Assembly (NCBI GenBank): GCA_023433205.1
Contig: JAEZDS010000260.1
Coordinates: 1 to 11,319 of the forward strand
Length of the DNA: 11,319 bases
Direction: 5' to 3'
Origin: Bacteroidota bacterium
GTDB taxonomy: Bacteria; Bacteroidota; Bacteroidia; B-17B0; Aurantibacillaceae
The translations under genes were made by a program, and so were the position numbers. Shown here piece by piece: positions 1 through 7,598 of the stretch. The stretch's first letter is position 1, and each line of letters opens with the position of its first letter. The notes under the pieces were generated by a model. That model saw nothing but the letters and a program-made list of their open reading frames with translations, had not been told where the DNA came from and searched no databases.

Positions 1-1784
1 GCCTTGCTAAGGATATAATAACCATGCGCCACGCGACCAGTAAATATGGTTCCGTCGAGGCTGGTGACATCGGTGTGCGCGTAAAAATGATCGCCGCTCA
101 CATTGGCAAAATTCACTACGTCAGCATCGGTAACAGTGTGTTTGGCGGTAATCAGTGTTTCACCTATCTCCAGGTCTTCAAAATGCTGCCTGAACGGATG
201 AATGTCTTTTTCGATCTGCGCCGCGCCATACTGGTACTGGTTAATTACAGCACTGATAGTGGTAGGCGAGCCCTGCACCGCGGTTCTCTGCAGATAGTGA
301 AAAACACCTCTTTTTCCACCCATTTCTTCACCACCGCCGGCACGGCCCGGCCCGCCGTGCACAAGCATGGGCATTGGTGAACCGTGGCCTGTACTTTCTT
401 TCGCGCAATCTTTGTTCAGCACCAGAATCCTGCCATGCATGCAGGCGGCGCCCAGCGTGTACGTGCGCGCAATTCTGTCGTCGGCTGTAACAATACTACT
501 AACCAGACTGCCTTTGCCAAGTTTACTCAGTTCAATTGCATCCTCAATGGTTTTGTAAGGCATTAACGTGCTTACGGGACCAAAAGCCTCAATATTGTGG
601 CAGTCGAGTTGTTTAAAGGGCATTTCGTTGAGAAAAACAATGGGCGGCATAAACGCGCCTTTGGTTTTATCGGCGCCTTTCACTTCAAATTTTTCAAAAT
701 CTCCTATAATGATCTTCTGGGTACGGGACAGTAGTTCAATTTTTTCTTTTACTTCCGTAAGCTGCGCTTTCCCTGCAAGGGCGCCCATCCGTACCCCCTC
801 AATATTCGGATCACCGATTATATTCTGTGCCAGTCGTTTACCCAAAGCTATCTGCACATCTTCTATAAGTGTTTCCGGAACAATGATGCGTCTGATCGCA
901 GTACATTTTTGTCCGGCTTTGGTAGTGATCTCCCTGGTAACTTCCTTAATAAAAATATCAAACTCCGGCATTGAAGGTGTTACGTCGGTACCCAGCACAC
1001 AGCAGTTCAGTGAATCGGCTTCCATGTTAAAGTGAACTGATTCTTCAAGGATGCGCGGATGTGCTTTCAGCATTTTGCCGGTTGAGGCAGATCCAGTAAA
1101 GGTTACCACATCCTGATTGATCACATGATCAAGAATGCCGTTTGCGCTGCCGCAGATAAGCTGCAGGGCACCTTCAGGCAAAATTCCGCTCTTAATGATC
1201 TCGCGAGCAACTGCCTCTGTGAGAAAGGAGGTAACGGTTGCGGGCTTTACGATGGCCGGCACGCCAGCCAGCCAGTTAACAGCCACTTTCTCGAGCATGC
1301 CCCACACCGGAAAATTAAATGCGTTGATATGGATGGCCACACCTTCGCGAGGCACGCAGATGTGGTGGCCTATAAAAGTGTTGTTTTTTGAAAGTCTGGC
1401 CGCTTCGCCATCATAACAGAAGGTTTCATCGGGAAACTGGCGGCGCAGTGAAGCATAGGCAAAAAGGTTCCCTATGCCACCTTCAATGTCCACCCAGCTG
1501 TCGGTACGTGTTGCGCCGGTTGCCCAGCTGATCTTGTAGAAATCTTCTTTTTTGGCCAGCAGGTGCATTGCCAGCGCTTTCAGCATCAGACCTCTTTCAC
1601 GGAAGGTCAATTTGCGTAAACGCGGACCGCCAACAGAGCGGGCATACCCGCACATTTTCTCAAAATCGAGGCCCTGGCTGCTGGTGGTGGCAACGGCTTC
1701 ACCAGTAATAGCATTATATAGTTCCTGCATTTTTCCTGATCCGGCAATCCATTCGCCGCAGGCATAGTTCTGTAAACTTTTCAT
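1..1784 (-). CDS. paaZ: PaaZ: oxepin-CoA hydrolase / 3-oxo-5,6-dehydrosuberyl-CoA semialdehyde dehydrogenase, 3' end missing
   Basis: Bifunctional cytosolic enzyme of aerobic phenylacetate catabolism. The C-terminal MaoC-like hydratase hydrolytically opens oxepin-CoA, and the N-terminal NADP-dependent aldehyde dehydrogenase oxidises the resulting semialdehyde. Translating the minus strand from ATG at 1784 gives 594 open codons to the window edge. It follows remembered E. coli PaaZ closely in both domains. The ALDH domain (about 1-505) has the glutamate in MEADSLNCC at E255 and the nucleophile in KAGQKCTA at C294. The hydratase domain starts near 530 and has GDHFYAH with D565 and H570. E. coli PaaZ is about 681 residues, so roughly 85-90 residues lie outside the window. 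No other paa gene is visible. The gene follows the response regulator by 65 bp on the same strand; TAACTTTA at 1803-1810 could be its -7 element. Confidence 0.95.
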   Translation of the reverse strand, partial: MKSLQNYACGEWIAGSGKMQELYNAITGEAVATTSSQGLDFEKMCGYARSVGGPRLRKLTFRERGLMLKALAMHLLAKKEDFYKISWATGATRTDSWVDIEGGIGNLFAYASLRRQFPDETFCYDGEAARLSKNNTFIGHHICVPREGVAIHINAFNFPVWGMLEKVAVNWLAGVPAIVKPATVTSFLTEAVAREIIKSGILPEGALQLICGSANGILDHVINQDVVTFTGSASTGKMLKAHPRILEESVHFNMEADSLNCCVLGTDVTPSMPEFDIFIKEVTREITTKAGQKCTAIRRIIVPETLIEDVQIALGKRLAQNIIGDPNIEGVRMGALAGKAQLTEVKEKIELLSRTQKIIIGDFEKFEVKGADKTKGAFMPPIVFLNEMPFKQLDCHNIEAFGPVSTLMPYKTIEDAIELSKLGKGSLVSSIVTADDRIARTYTLGAACMHGRILVLNKDCAKESTGHGSPMPMLVHGGPGRAGGGEEMGGKRGVFHYLQRTAVQGSPTTISAVINQYQYGAAQIEKDIHPFRQHFEDLEIGETLITAKHTVTDADVVNFANVSGDHFYAHTDVTSLDGTIFTGRVAHGYYILSK

Positions 1785-1802
1785 AAAGAGAAATAAGGGT
1801 GA

Positions 1803-1810
1803 TAAAGTTA
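1803..1810 (-). promoter_or_regulatory. Possible -7 element upstream of paaZ
   Basis: On the minus strand this reads TAACTTTA, one mismatch from the Bacteroidetes -7 consensus TAnnTTTG. It ends 18 nt before the paaZ ATG. I did not find a convincing -33 TTG at the right distance, so this rests on the single box and its position. Confidence 0.3.
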
Positions 1811-1849
1811 GTAAAATGAAGCGAAGCAGGTAAAGCGCTTAAGAACGAG

Positions 1850-2533
1850 TCAGGGATCAAAACGGTACCCTACACCGCGAATAGAGGAAAAGTGCTGCGG
1901 ACTGCGTGGATTCTCCTCAAAAAGTTTTCTGAAGTTGAGAATATAGTTGTCTATTGTGCGGGATGAAGCATTTTCGTCTGAATCCCAGAGGCTGTTTATG
2001 ATCATGTCGCGCGATATTACATGGCGTGGATTGCCGGTTAGCAATTTAAGCAGGCCTATCTCACGTTTAGACAACCTGTGTGCAGTTCCTTTGCGGTCGA
2101 GGATCTCGAAGGTGCTGAAATTTATCTGTCCACCGCTGAAAACGAAGACCTCCGATTTTTCAGTACTGCGTTTAAGCAGATTGCTGATGCGCAATAACAA
2201 CTCTTCCAGATCGAACGGTTTGGTGATGTAATCATCTGCGCCCCGTCGCAGACCTTCGCGTTTTTCGTTGAGCTGACTTTTTGCGGTGAGGAAGATCACG
2301 GGTAGTTTTGGCCGCGCGCGCCGCATTTCACCACAGAGGTCGAAGCCATTCAATTCAGGCAGCATTACATCCAGCAGGGCCAGATCTATCAGTGAAGGAT
2401 TAACAAGAAAGGTATCAAGCGCCTGTCGTCCGTTCGAGCACAATATCACCTCATAACCTTCCAGTTGCAGGTTCAGTGCCAGGGTGTTGGCAAGGTTTTC
2501 TTCATCTTCAGCTATAAGTACACGAGATTTCAC
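1850..2533 (-). CDS. OmpR/PhoB-family response regulator, no kinase alongside
   Basis: Two-component transcription regulator of 227 residues, the normal family length. The receiver domain (about 4-115) has the acidic pocket near E9-D10-E11, phospho-acceptor D55 in LLDVMLPE, switch T83 in FLTAK, and K105-P106 in the DDYITKPF motif. A winged-helix DNA-binding domain (about 133-226) ends in the typical IRGVGYRF hairpin. The start is GTG (2533-2531). The nearby ATG at 2538 is out of frame and meets a stop after two codons, and family members begin at just this point before the first beta strand. No histidine kinase is seen in the window, so its signal and targets are unknown. It lies 65 bp upstream of paaZ on the same strand, which allows co-transcription or regulation of paaZ but does not show it. 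Confidence 0.93.
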   Translation of the reverse strand: MKSRVLIAEDEENLANTLALNLQLEGYEVILCSNGRQALDTFLVNPSLIDLALLDVMLPELNGFDLCGEMRRARPKLPVIFLTAKSQLNEKREGLRRGADDYITKPFDLEELLLRISNLLKRSTEKSEVFVFSGGQINFSTFEILDRKGTAHRLSKREIGLLKLLTGNPRHVISRDMIINSLWDSDENASSRTIDNYILNFRKLFEENPRSPQHFSSIRGVGYRFDP

Positions 2534-2585
2534 GGCATCTGTTTGAATAACAGCCGCTGAAATTACAAAAAGCTGCGCAGAAGAA

Positions 2586-2837
2586 TTATTTAAGTGATTT
2601 TAAAAACTGTGGGCAGCAATAGCTCAAAACTTCAACGCGCGGGTATTTGCTGTTTTTTTCAGCGAACACTCTTAAACGATTAGGTGAACTAGGGTGTTTT
2701 CGGCACTTTCGTTTTCCGATCAGTTTTTTAAGGTGGTGGAAGGAATGTTCAGCAAGTTCATTGGCTGCGACTATAGCTTGTGATTCAGCAGGACTAGCAC
2801 CGTCTTCAGGTAAAAGTTTTAACTCAAGTCTGACCAT
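2586..2837 (-). CDS. Small hypothetical protein with C-x2-H and CC pattern
   Basis: An 83-residue frame that I do not recognise with certainty. It starts with a short beta-like stretch (MVRLELKLLP), followed by a likely helix (about 17-40) containing a histidine-rich turn at 31-35. Then come C45-x2-H48, a likely strand around 55-58, and C74-C75 near the C-terminus. The spaced Cys/His residues could bind a metal, and similar small Cys/His proteins exist in Bacteroidetes, but this is inference from pattern only. It lies 52 bp upstream of the response regulator on the same strand. No Shine-Dalgarno sequence or clear -7 box precedes the ATG. A 64-codon frame is open on the opposite strand, so length alone does not prove coding; the ordered secondary-structure pattern favours the minus strand. 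Confidence 0.55.
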   Translation of the reverse strand: MVRLELKLLPEDGASPAESQAIVAANELAEHSFHHLKKLIGKRKCRKHPSSPNRLRVFAEKNSKYPRVEVLSYCCPQFLKSLK

Positions 2838-2950
2838 ATAGCGTAATTAGGTTTCTAATGTACTATAAAAACAAATAACCGGCAATTTCTGTGCCTGGAC
2901 TTATGAACTCAGCGCCCTTTATAGGTTTATCTTCAACAGGTCCAATTTAT

Positions 2951-2968
2951 ACATAATTAATATTATGT
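2951..2968. repeat. AT-rich inverted repeat between the two small genes
   Basis: ACATAAT and ATTATGT form perfect 7-bp arms around a 4-nt TAAT centre. The element lies 50 bp beyond the stop of the 41-codon lipoprotein gene and 113 bp upstream of the 83-codon ORF, in a stretch (2838-3018) where I see no other gene. It has no T-tract and almost no GC, so it is a poor terminator and looks more like an operator-type palindrome. It may also be chance in AT-rich DNA. Confidence 0.3.
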
Positions 2969-3018
2969 TAAGTAGAAAAGGACAGAATCAAAATACCCTT
3001 GTTGTGATACTTTCTGGT

Positions 3019-3144
3019 TTAAAGTGAACTTTTGGATTCCTGCTCTACCTGGCTGTAAGCAGGACATTTTTCGTGGCTCTTACAGGAAGTGAACGATGAG
3101 GCCAGCACTACAAATACGGCAGCTATCGCGAAAACTTTTTTCAT
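3019..3144 (-). CDS. Very small lipoprotein (41 residues)
   Basis: From ATG at 3144 to TAA at 3019 the frame encodes 41 residues. There is a basic start (MKK), a hydrophobic core (about 4-15) and a polar SSFTS stretch ending at C21, which fits the relaxed lipobox seen in Bacteroidetes (small residue before Cys). The predicted mature peptide is only about 21 residues: it starts CKSHEKCPAY and then becomes polar and Glu/Ser/Lys rich. The Lys-Cys-Pro-Ala-Tyr segment resembles motifs I recall in other tiny Bacteroidetes lipoproteins, but I cannot name a family or a function. It is transcribed divergently from ung, with 85 bp between the starts. TATCTTTA (3161-3168, minus strand) is a near -7 box 16 nt upstream of the ATG. 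Confidence 0.72.
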   Translation of the reverse strand: MKKVFAIAAVFVVLASSFTSCKSHEKCPAYSQVEQESKSSL

Positions 3145-3160
3145 AAATTAAAATATTGAG

Positions 3161-3168
3161 TAAAGATA
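3161..3168 (-). promoter_or_regulatory. Possible -7 element of the 41-residue lipoprotein gene
   Basis: TATCTTTA on the minus strand differs from TAnnTTTG only at the last base and leaves a 16-nt gap before the ATG. On the plus strand TACTTTTA (3175-3182) could serve ung in the other direction, making this a compact divergent promoter region. No -33 TTG was found at the expected spacing. Confidence 0.3.
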
Positions 3169-3229
3169 ACTATTTACTTTTACCATGAAAATCTTATACC
3201 AGACACAATTCACAAATTAATAACATTTA

Positions 3230-3910
3230 ATGGTTCATGATTTTCCTCAGCTTCCGGAATCCTGGCAGAATTTTTTAAAGACGGAGATAGATCAGGCATA
3301 TTACCAGGAGCTGATCAGATTGGTTAAAGACCTTTATTCAAGCAGTACCGTTTTTCCACCTGCACGGCAGATCTTCGCCGCATTTGAACGCTGTCAGCCT
3401 CAGCAATTAAAAGTTGTGCTTGTTGGGCAGGATCCCTATCATGGTGATGGCCAGGCCCATGGATTATGTTTTTCTGTTAATAAAGGGCAGCGGCTGCCTC
3501 CCAGTCTGAAAAACATTTTTAAAGAGCTGTGCAACGACTTGCCAGATATTTCACCGCCGGTAAATGGCGATTTAAGTGGCTGGGCGCAACAGGGAGTTTT
3601 GCTGCTGAATGCCACGCTCACAGTAAAAAAAGGTGAAGCCGGGAGTCACCATAAACTAGGCTGGGAGCAGTTTACCGACGCGGTGATAAGGACCATAAGT
3701 GAAAAGTGCAATTCTGTAGTTTTTCTTTTATGGGGAAATTTCGCCATCTCAAAAAAAGATCTGATCGATGCAGACAAACACCTTGTACTAACAGCAGCCC
3801 ACCCTTCTCCGCTTGCCAGAGGCGCGTTTTTTGGTTGCAGGCATTTCAGCAAAACCAATGAATGGCTGATAAGCAGAGGCCTGAAGCCAATTAACTGGAA
3901 CCCCGGCTGA
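3230..3910 (+). CDS. ung: Uracil-DNA glycosylase, family 1
   Basis: Removes uracil from DNA to start base-excision repair; cytosolic monomer. The 226 residues match the usual length. Key family elements are all present: the water-activating loop GQDPYHG (66-72, with D68 and H71), the uracil-stacking Phe at F81 in GLCFS, the uracil-reading Asn at N127 in LLLNATLTV, and the DNA-intercalation/catalytic loop AAHPSPLARG with H191. The C-terminal FFGCRHF and INW segments also match E. coli Ung. The start at 3230 leaves a normal N-terminus and no earlier in-frame start is needed. It is a single gene on this strand; its last 20 bp overlap the convergent acetyltransferase gene. Confidence 0.98.
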   Translation: MVHDFPQLPESWQNFLKTEIDQAYYQELIRLVKDLYSSSTVFPPARQIFAAFERCQPQQLKVVLVGQDPYHGDGQAHGLCFSVNKGQRLPPSLKNIFKELCNDLPDISPPVNGDLSGWAQQGVLLLNATLTVKKGEAGSHHKLGWEQFTDAVIRTISEKCNSVVFLLWGNFAISKKDLIDADKHLVLTAAHPSPLARGAFFGCRHFSKTNEWLISRGLKPINWNPG

Positions 3911-4349
3911 CACCATAGCGCATCTTAATATGCGGAATATTGTCTTCAAGATAGCCGGCCCCCTCGTGGTTAAAGCCAAGGTCTTTGTAAAAATCCTGCA
4001 GGTAACACTGCGCCGAAATCACTATTTCTGAAAGAGGAAACCGGGCAATGGCCTCTGTTATGGCATAACGCATCAGGTCTTTGCCCAGGCCCCTTCTGCG
4101 TACAGATTTCTCAACCAGCACTCTGCCTATATTAACCTCTTTCTTTTGTTTATCGGGAGGGATAATACGGCAGTAAGCGATGAGATTTGCAGCCTGATGT
4201 ACGGTTAAATGTAGCGCCGTAAGATCTTTCTCATCAATATCCTGGTAAACACAGTCTTGTTCCACTACAAATACCGCACTACGCAGCCGATAGATGTGGT
4301 GTAATTGCTGAACAGTAAGCTCTGTAAATTCCAGTGTCTGAAAATGCAT
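3891..4349 (-). CDS. elaA: ElaA-type GNAT N-acetyltransferase
   Basis: A 152-residue acetyl-CoA-dependent acyltransferase resembling E. coli ElaA (153 residues); the natural substrate is not known to me. Shared segments include the N-terminal RLRSAVFVVEQDCVYQDID stretch, the acetyl-CoA pyrophosphate-binding region around IGRVLVEKSVRRRGLGKDLM (Q/RxxGxG type), the LQDFYKDLGF stretch and the C-terminal EDNIPHIKM. The frame is open to an ATG at 4397, but I choose the ATG at 4349. It gives the family length, and its A is also the last base of the TGA stop of the upstream CoA-binding gene (TGATG), a classic re-initiation arrangement. It is the last gene of the overlapping operon. Its 3' end runs 20 bp into the 3' end of ung on the other strand. 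Confidence 0.9.
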   Translation of the reverse strand: MHFQTLEFTELTVQQLHHIYRLRSAVFVVEQDCVYQDIDEKDLTALHLTVHQAANLIAYCRIIPPDKQKKEVNIGRVLVEKSVRRRGLGKDLMRYAITEAIARFPLSEIVISAQCYLQDFYKDLGFNHEGAGYLEDNIPHIKMRYGVSRGSS

Positions 4350-4717
4350 CAGTACTGGTTTATGCTCAGCATAATAAGGGTGCAGGCGTGTATACATTCT
4401 ATGCCCTTTTGTTCGGCAGCCTGCTCCAGGTCCCTGTTTTCAGTCCCCGGGTTGAAAATGAGCCTTTTTGGTTTCAGGTTCAGAATGTAGTCCTTCCAGT
4501 GCACCTGATTTTTGGCCCCTACGTACAAGGTTACTGTATCGATCTCACCCAGGTTTGGCTTATCAGCAAGCTGCAGGATCTTTTCCCCGCCAATCTCTCC
4601 TTTTGCTATTCCCACTGGAAATACGGGATGACCGTGTTGCTGAAGGCTTCGTGTGGCTTTATAAGCATAACGGTCGGGATTTGGTGTAGCTCCTATGATG
4701 GCAGTTCTTTTGCTCAT
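4349..4717 (-). CDS. Small CoA-binding Rossmann protein (CoA_binding_2 type)
   Basis: A 122-residue single-domain protein of the succinyl-CoA-synthetase-like CoA-binding fold. A nucleotide-binding loop at the N-terminus (TAIIGATPNPDRYAYKA, about 5-21) follows the first strand. Later hallmarks are the strand IDTVTLYVG (59-67), the KPKRLIFNPGTEN segment and C-terminal IHACTLIMLS. Such proteins are widespread in Bacteroidetes; they bind CoA or a related nucleotide, and their physiological role is not defined. The ATG overlaps the stop of the MFS gene as ATGA (4 nt), and its own stop shares one base with the elaA start, so translation is likely coupled on both sides. Confidence 0.88.
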   Translation of the reverse strand: MSKRTAIIGATPNPDRYAYKATRSLQQHGHPVFPVGIAKGEIGGEKILQLADKPNLGEIDTVTLYVGAKNQVHWKDYILNLKPKRLIFNPGTENRDLEQAAEQKGIECIHACTLIMLSINQY

Positions 4718-5970
4718 GATTCAAGGTAATTTAAGTCCTTGTGGAAAGTTTCTTTTAAACTGATCCACGCGATTAATGCAAGAACTGCAACAATAATGCC
4801 AACGGCAATAGCAGCGTTTCTTGTAGCATATGATCCTTCAAAGATGTACTTTTCAAACAAACGGAAGGCAAAGATCAGAAAGATAACTGCGCCGCGAACA
4901 AAATTTGGTGCCGTGGTAGTTGCGGTTGCCCGGATATTTGTGCCAAACAGTTCTGCCGCGGTGCTCATAAAAACGGCCCAGTAGCCTGTTGCAAAACCAA
5001 TACTGCCTATTATCACATAATACCAGACCTCGGTGAGCAGTGCTACGGTAAAATACAGAAATACCGAAACAACTGTAAGCAGCAGGAACACAGCCAGTGC
5101 TTTTTTGCGGCTTTTCAGGATCTGGCTGAGTGTGCCGCTGGCAAAATCTCCCAGTGTAATTCCAAGATATGCGTACATGATTGATTTACCCGCATCTGGT
5201 GTAAAGTGAAAAATGCCCATAGACTGGAAGATCTCCGGTGAAAAAGTAATAAGGATGCCCATTACGTACCATACCGGCACAGCAATCATTATTATACTCA
5301 GATACTGTATGGCCCTATGCCGGTTCCGGAAGAGATCTAAAAAATTCCCTTTGCTTACAGCGCTCTGTTTAAGATTTTTATACATCCCCGACTCGAATAC
5401 GCCTATCCTCAGAACAAGTAACGCCAGCCCCATAAAGCCGCCAAGGTAAAAACTCCATCTCCAGTTTGAGATAATGTCGCCCATAAAACCCGCCACCACT
5501 GCGCCAAATACTCCCACGGTGGCAACTATCATGGTGCCTATGCCCCTTCTTTCTTTCGGCATGGTTTCACTTACCAGTGTAATGCCCGCCCCGAGTTCTC
5601 CGGCAAGACCAAATCCCGAGATGAACCGCAGTGCGGCATACCATTCAACAGACTGCACCATTCCGTTAAAGATATTTGCCAGCGAGTACATCAGTATAGA
5701 ACCAAAAAGCACTGAGATCCTGCCTTTTTTATCACCAAGCATTCCCCAAAACAGGCCACCCAGCAGCATACCTCCCATCTGCCAGTTGAGCAAGGCCATG
5801 CCAACGTTCTTGAGATTTTCAGGAGTCGCACTGTCGCCCAGAATCTCAGTAAGGCTGTCTTTACGTTCAACACTGAACAATACCAGATCGTAGATGTCGA
5901 CAAAATACCCCAGCGCAGCTACAATGATCAGTTTATTTACTGAGGATCTGCTTACAGAACTTTTGGTCAT
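4714..5970 (-). CDS. MFS transporter (sugar/metabolite:H+ symporter-like)
   Basis: A 418-residue inner-membrane carrier with about 12 hydrophobic segments. The first helix carries the acidic pair D25 and D28 in GYFVDIYDLVLF. The loop between helices 2 and 3 has the MFS motif GMLGDKKGR (76-84), and helix 4 begins with RFISGFGLAGE (R115 to E125), like the RxxxGxGxGGE motif of the sugar and metabolite:H+ symporter groups. ETMPKERRG follows in the next loop. The substrate cannot be read from the sequence. The start overlaps the subtilase stop as ATGA, and the stop overlaps the next start in the same way, so the gene is embedded in the operon. Import of a product released by the protease is possible but unsupported by any substrate signature. 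Confidence 0.9.
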   Translation of the reverse strand: MTKSSVSRSSVNKLIIVAALGYFVDIYDLVLFSVERKDSLTEILGDSATPENLKNVGMALLNWQMGGMLLGGLFWGMLGDKKGRISVLFGSILMYSLANIFNGMVQSVEWYAALRFISGFGLAGELGAGITLVSETMPKERRGIGTMIVATVGVFGAVVAGFMGDIISNWRWSFYLGGFMGLALLVLRIGVFESGMYKNLKQSAVSKGNFLDLFRNRHRAIQYLSIIMIAVPVWYVMGILITFSPEIFQSMGIFHFTPDAGKSIMYAYLGITLGDFASGTLSQILKSRKKALAVFLLLTVVSVFLYFTVALLTEVWYYVIIGSIGFATGYWAVFMSTAAELFGTNIRATATTTAPNFVRGAVIFLIFAFRLFEKYIFEGSYATRNAAIAVGIIVAVLALIAWISLKETFHKDLNYLES

Positions 5971-7598
5971 AGATCAAGTTTCAGGATTTTTTGCGACCTG
6001 ATGCCATGCGGCGTTTCCAGTTTTAAGATATAAATGCCCGCGGCCAGGCCGGGTGTTTGCAGTATAAAGTGGTAATCATCAATCATTGTTTCTTTTGACG
6101 TAAAAAGTGTGTTGCCAAGCATGTCGCACAGTTGCATGTTTATATATTCAAAACCCACGTCCTTTAATTTTACAATCACCTGGTTTTGGCCGGCATAGGC
6201 GGTGAATGCTCCATCAGCTGCCGGGCACATGTTGGGAATACCCCAGCCATAAAGCGTATCAGGATTAGTGTTCTTGCTGGCATTGTTCTTTAGTCTGTTT
6301 AGCAGTCTGATATTATTAAGCTGCCGGTTCGCCTGCCAGTAGCAGGCCACAGCACCGGCCAGCACGGGGGTGGCGAAGCTGGTGCCGTTGCCCAAAAAAC
6401 ATTCGTTGTTTTGCCTGCACACCCAGGTATGGGCTCCGCGCGCCATGAGGTCGGGTTTGATCCGTCCGTCAGCGGTGGGTCCCATTGAACTGAAATCTGC
6501 ACGTACACCATTGCTGTCTATCGCGCCCACGGTGCAGATGCTGTCGGCATCGGCGGGTACACCAATGTGGCGCCAGCTTGAGGTGCCTTCATTCCCGGCG
6601 GCGTTAAGAACAAACATACCTTTTCGCGCGGCCATGGTTGCCGCTACACTCATTGGCGCAGTTCTTCCGTTAAGCGTTTGAAATGAATAATCCTGTGCAG
6701 GATTGTCAAAGGTGGTATATCCCAGCGAGGTAGTAAGAATGTCAGCACCTGCACTGTCGGCAAACTCCGCTCCCCTAATCCAGTTAAATTCCTCGCTCTG
6801 TGTTTCGGCTCCCCCCTCTTCAGTGCGCAGCAGCCAGTATGATGCTTTAGGCGCAGTACCTACTGCCTGACCCGGAGCAAGTGCCGCCATACATGAAAGC
6901 ACCATTGTGCCATGTTCACCTCCTACATAAGCATCGGGTCCGCCATCAACAAAATCGCGGGTGCCGAGTAGTCGTCCCTCCGCCCGCAAACTATCAAAGA
7001 TGGTATTGGCAGGCACACTAAAAAAGCCGGCATCAAGCACTGCTATGGTTATACCTTCACCGCGGAAACCCTTCTCATGCAGACATTGTACACCAAGCTG
7101 CTGTGCCTGCCTGCCGCCGCGGCCGTAAGCATATTGACTGTTGGTTAGTGAAGCAGAATGCTTAGCTGTTCTGTAAGTGCCGTCAGTTGTGTCAGGCGCC
7201 GGCAGATCTGTTCTCAGACGTTTTACTTTTCCATACGCCGCCACAAAAGGCAAGTCCGTTACCGTTTTTAAGGCCTCATTTTCAAATTGTGAATCGTCAA
7301 CAGAGATCACCACCCCGTTAAACCACTTACTGGCATACCTTACAAACACATGCGGCACCTCCTCTACCTGCGAGATGTAACTCTGGTTCACAGGCAGATC
7401 AGAAATGTGATAAGGGATATTGTACCTGGTGCGGCGGTCGACAGATGCCTGCGATAGAAACTCCGAGGGCCGGTCAATACTGAAAGGAGAACCGGCTTTA
7501 TCACTGAACTGGATCCAGAACCTGTTGTATTGAGCTTCGGCAGAAAGTGTGAACATAAATGACACTATGATGCAATAAAGTCTGCTATTCATAACCAT
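5967..7598 (-). CDS. Secreted subtilisin-like (S8) serine protease with T9SS C-terminal sorting domain
   Basis: A 543-residue extracellular or cell-surface endopeptidase. An N-terminal signal peptide (about 1-22, ending SAEA) precedes a roughly 150-residue pro-region. The catalytic triad is complete: D189 in AVLDAGFF, H229 in GGEHGTMV and S407 in GNGTSFATP; N336 in AAGNEG fits the oxyanion-hole Asn. The last 75 or so residues are a beta-rich type A sorting domain ending in GIYILKLETPHG...SQKILKL, the pattern recognised by the Bacteroidetes type IX system, so I infer outer-membrane translocation and cleavage of this tail. The frame opens at ATG 7598, overlapping the lipoprotein gene by 14 nt. 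An ATG two codons later (7592, 8-nt overlap) gives a more usual signal-peptide start and may be the true one. Substrates are unknown. Confidence 0.93.
   Translation of the reverse strand: MVMNSRLYCIIVSFMFTLSAEAQYNRFWIQFSDKAGSPFSIDRPSEFLSQASVDRRTRYNIPYHISDLPVNQSYISQVEEVPHVFVRYASKWFNGVVISVDDSQFENEALKTVTDLPFVAAYGKVKRLRTDLPAPDTTDGTYRTAKHSASLTNSQYAYGRGGRQAQQLGVQCLHEKGFRGEGITIAVLDAGFFSVPANTIFDSLRAEGRLLGTRDFVDGGPDAYVGGEHGTMVLSCMAALAPGQAVGTAPKASYWLLRTEEGGAETQSEEFNWIRGAEFADSAGADILTTSLGYTTFDNPAQDYSFQTLNGRTAPMSVAATMAARKGMFVLNAAGNEGTSSWRHIGVPADADSICTVGAIDSNGVRADFSSMGPTADGRIKPDLMARGAHTWVCRQNNECFLGNGTSFATPVLAGAVACYWQANRQLNNIRLLNRLKNNASKNTNPDTLYGWGIPNMCPAADGAFTAYAGQNQVIVKLKDVGFEYINMQLCDMLGNTLFTSKETMIDDYHFILQTPGLAAGIYILKLETPHGIRSQKILKLDL

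Noticed and set aside
568..1035. Open plus-strand frames opposite paaZ (also 1125-1391 and 1135-1416)
   Set aside because: The minus strand here encodes continuous, highly conserved PaaZ sequence including catalytic residues; these frames are by-products of its codon use.
2573..2580. CTGCGCAG followed by a T-run on the minus strand, considered as a terminator after the 83-codon ORF
   Set aside because: The palindrome has no room for a loop, and the T-run (CTTTTTG) is short; no stable intrinsic terminator can be drawn.
5474..5893. A 139-codon plus-strand frame
   Set aside because: Antisense to the MFS gene; its Pro/Ser/Thr-rich translation is typical of the reverse complement of a membrane protein.
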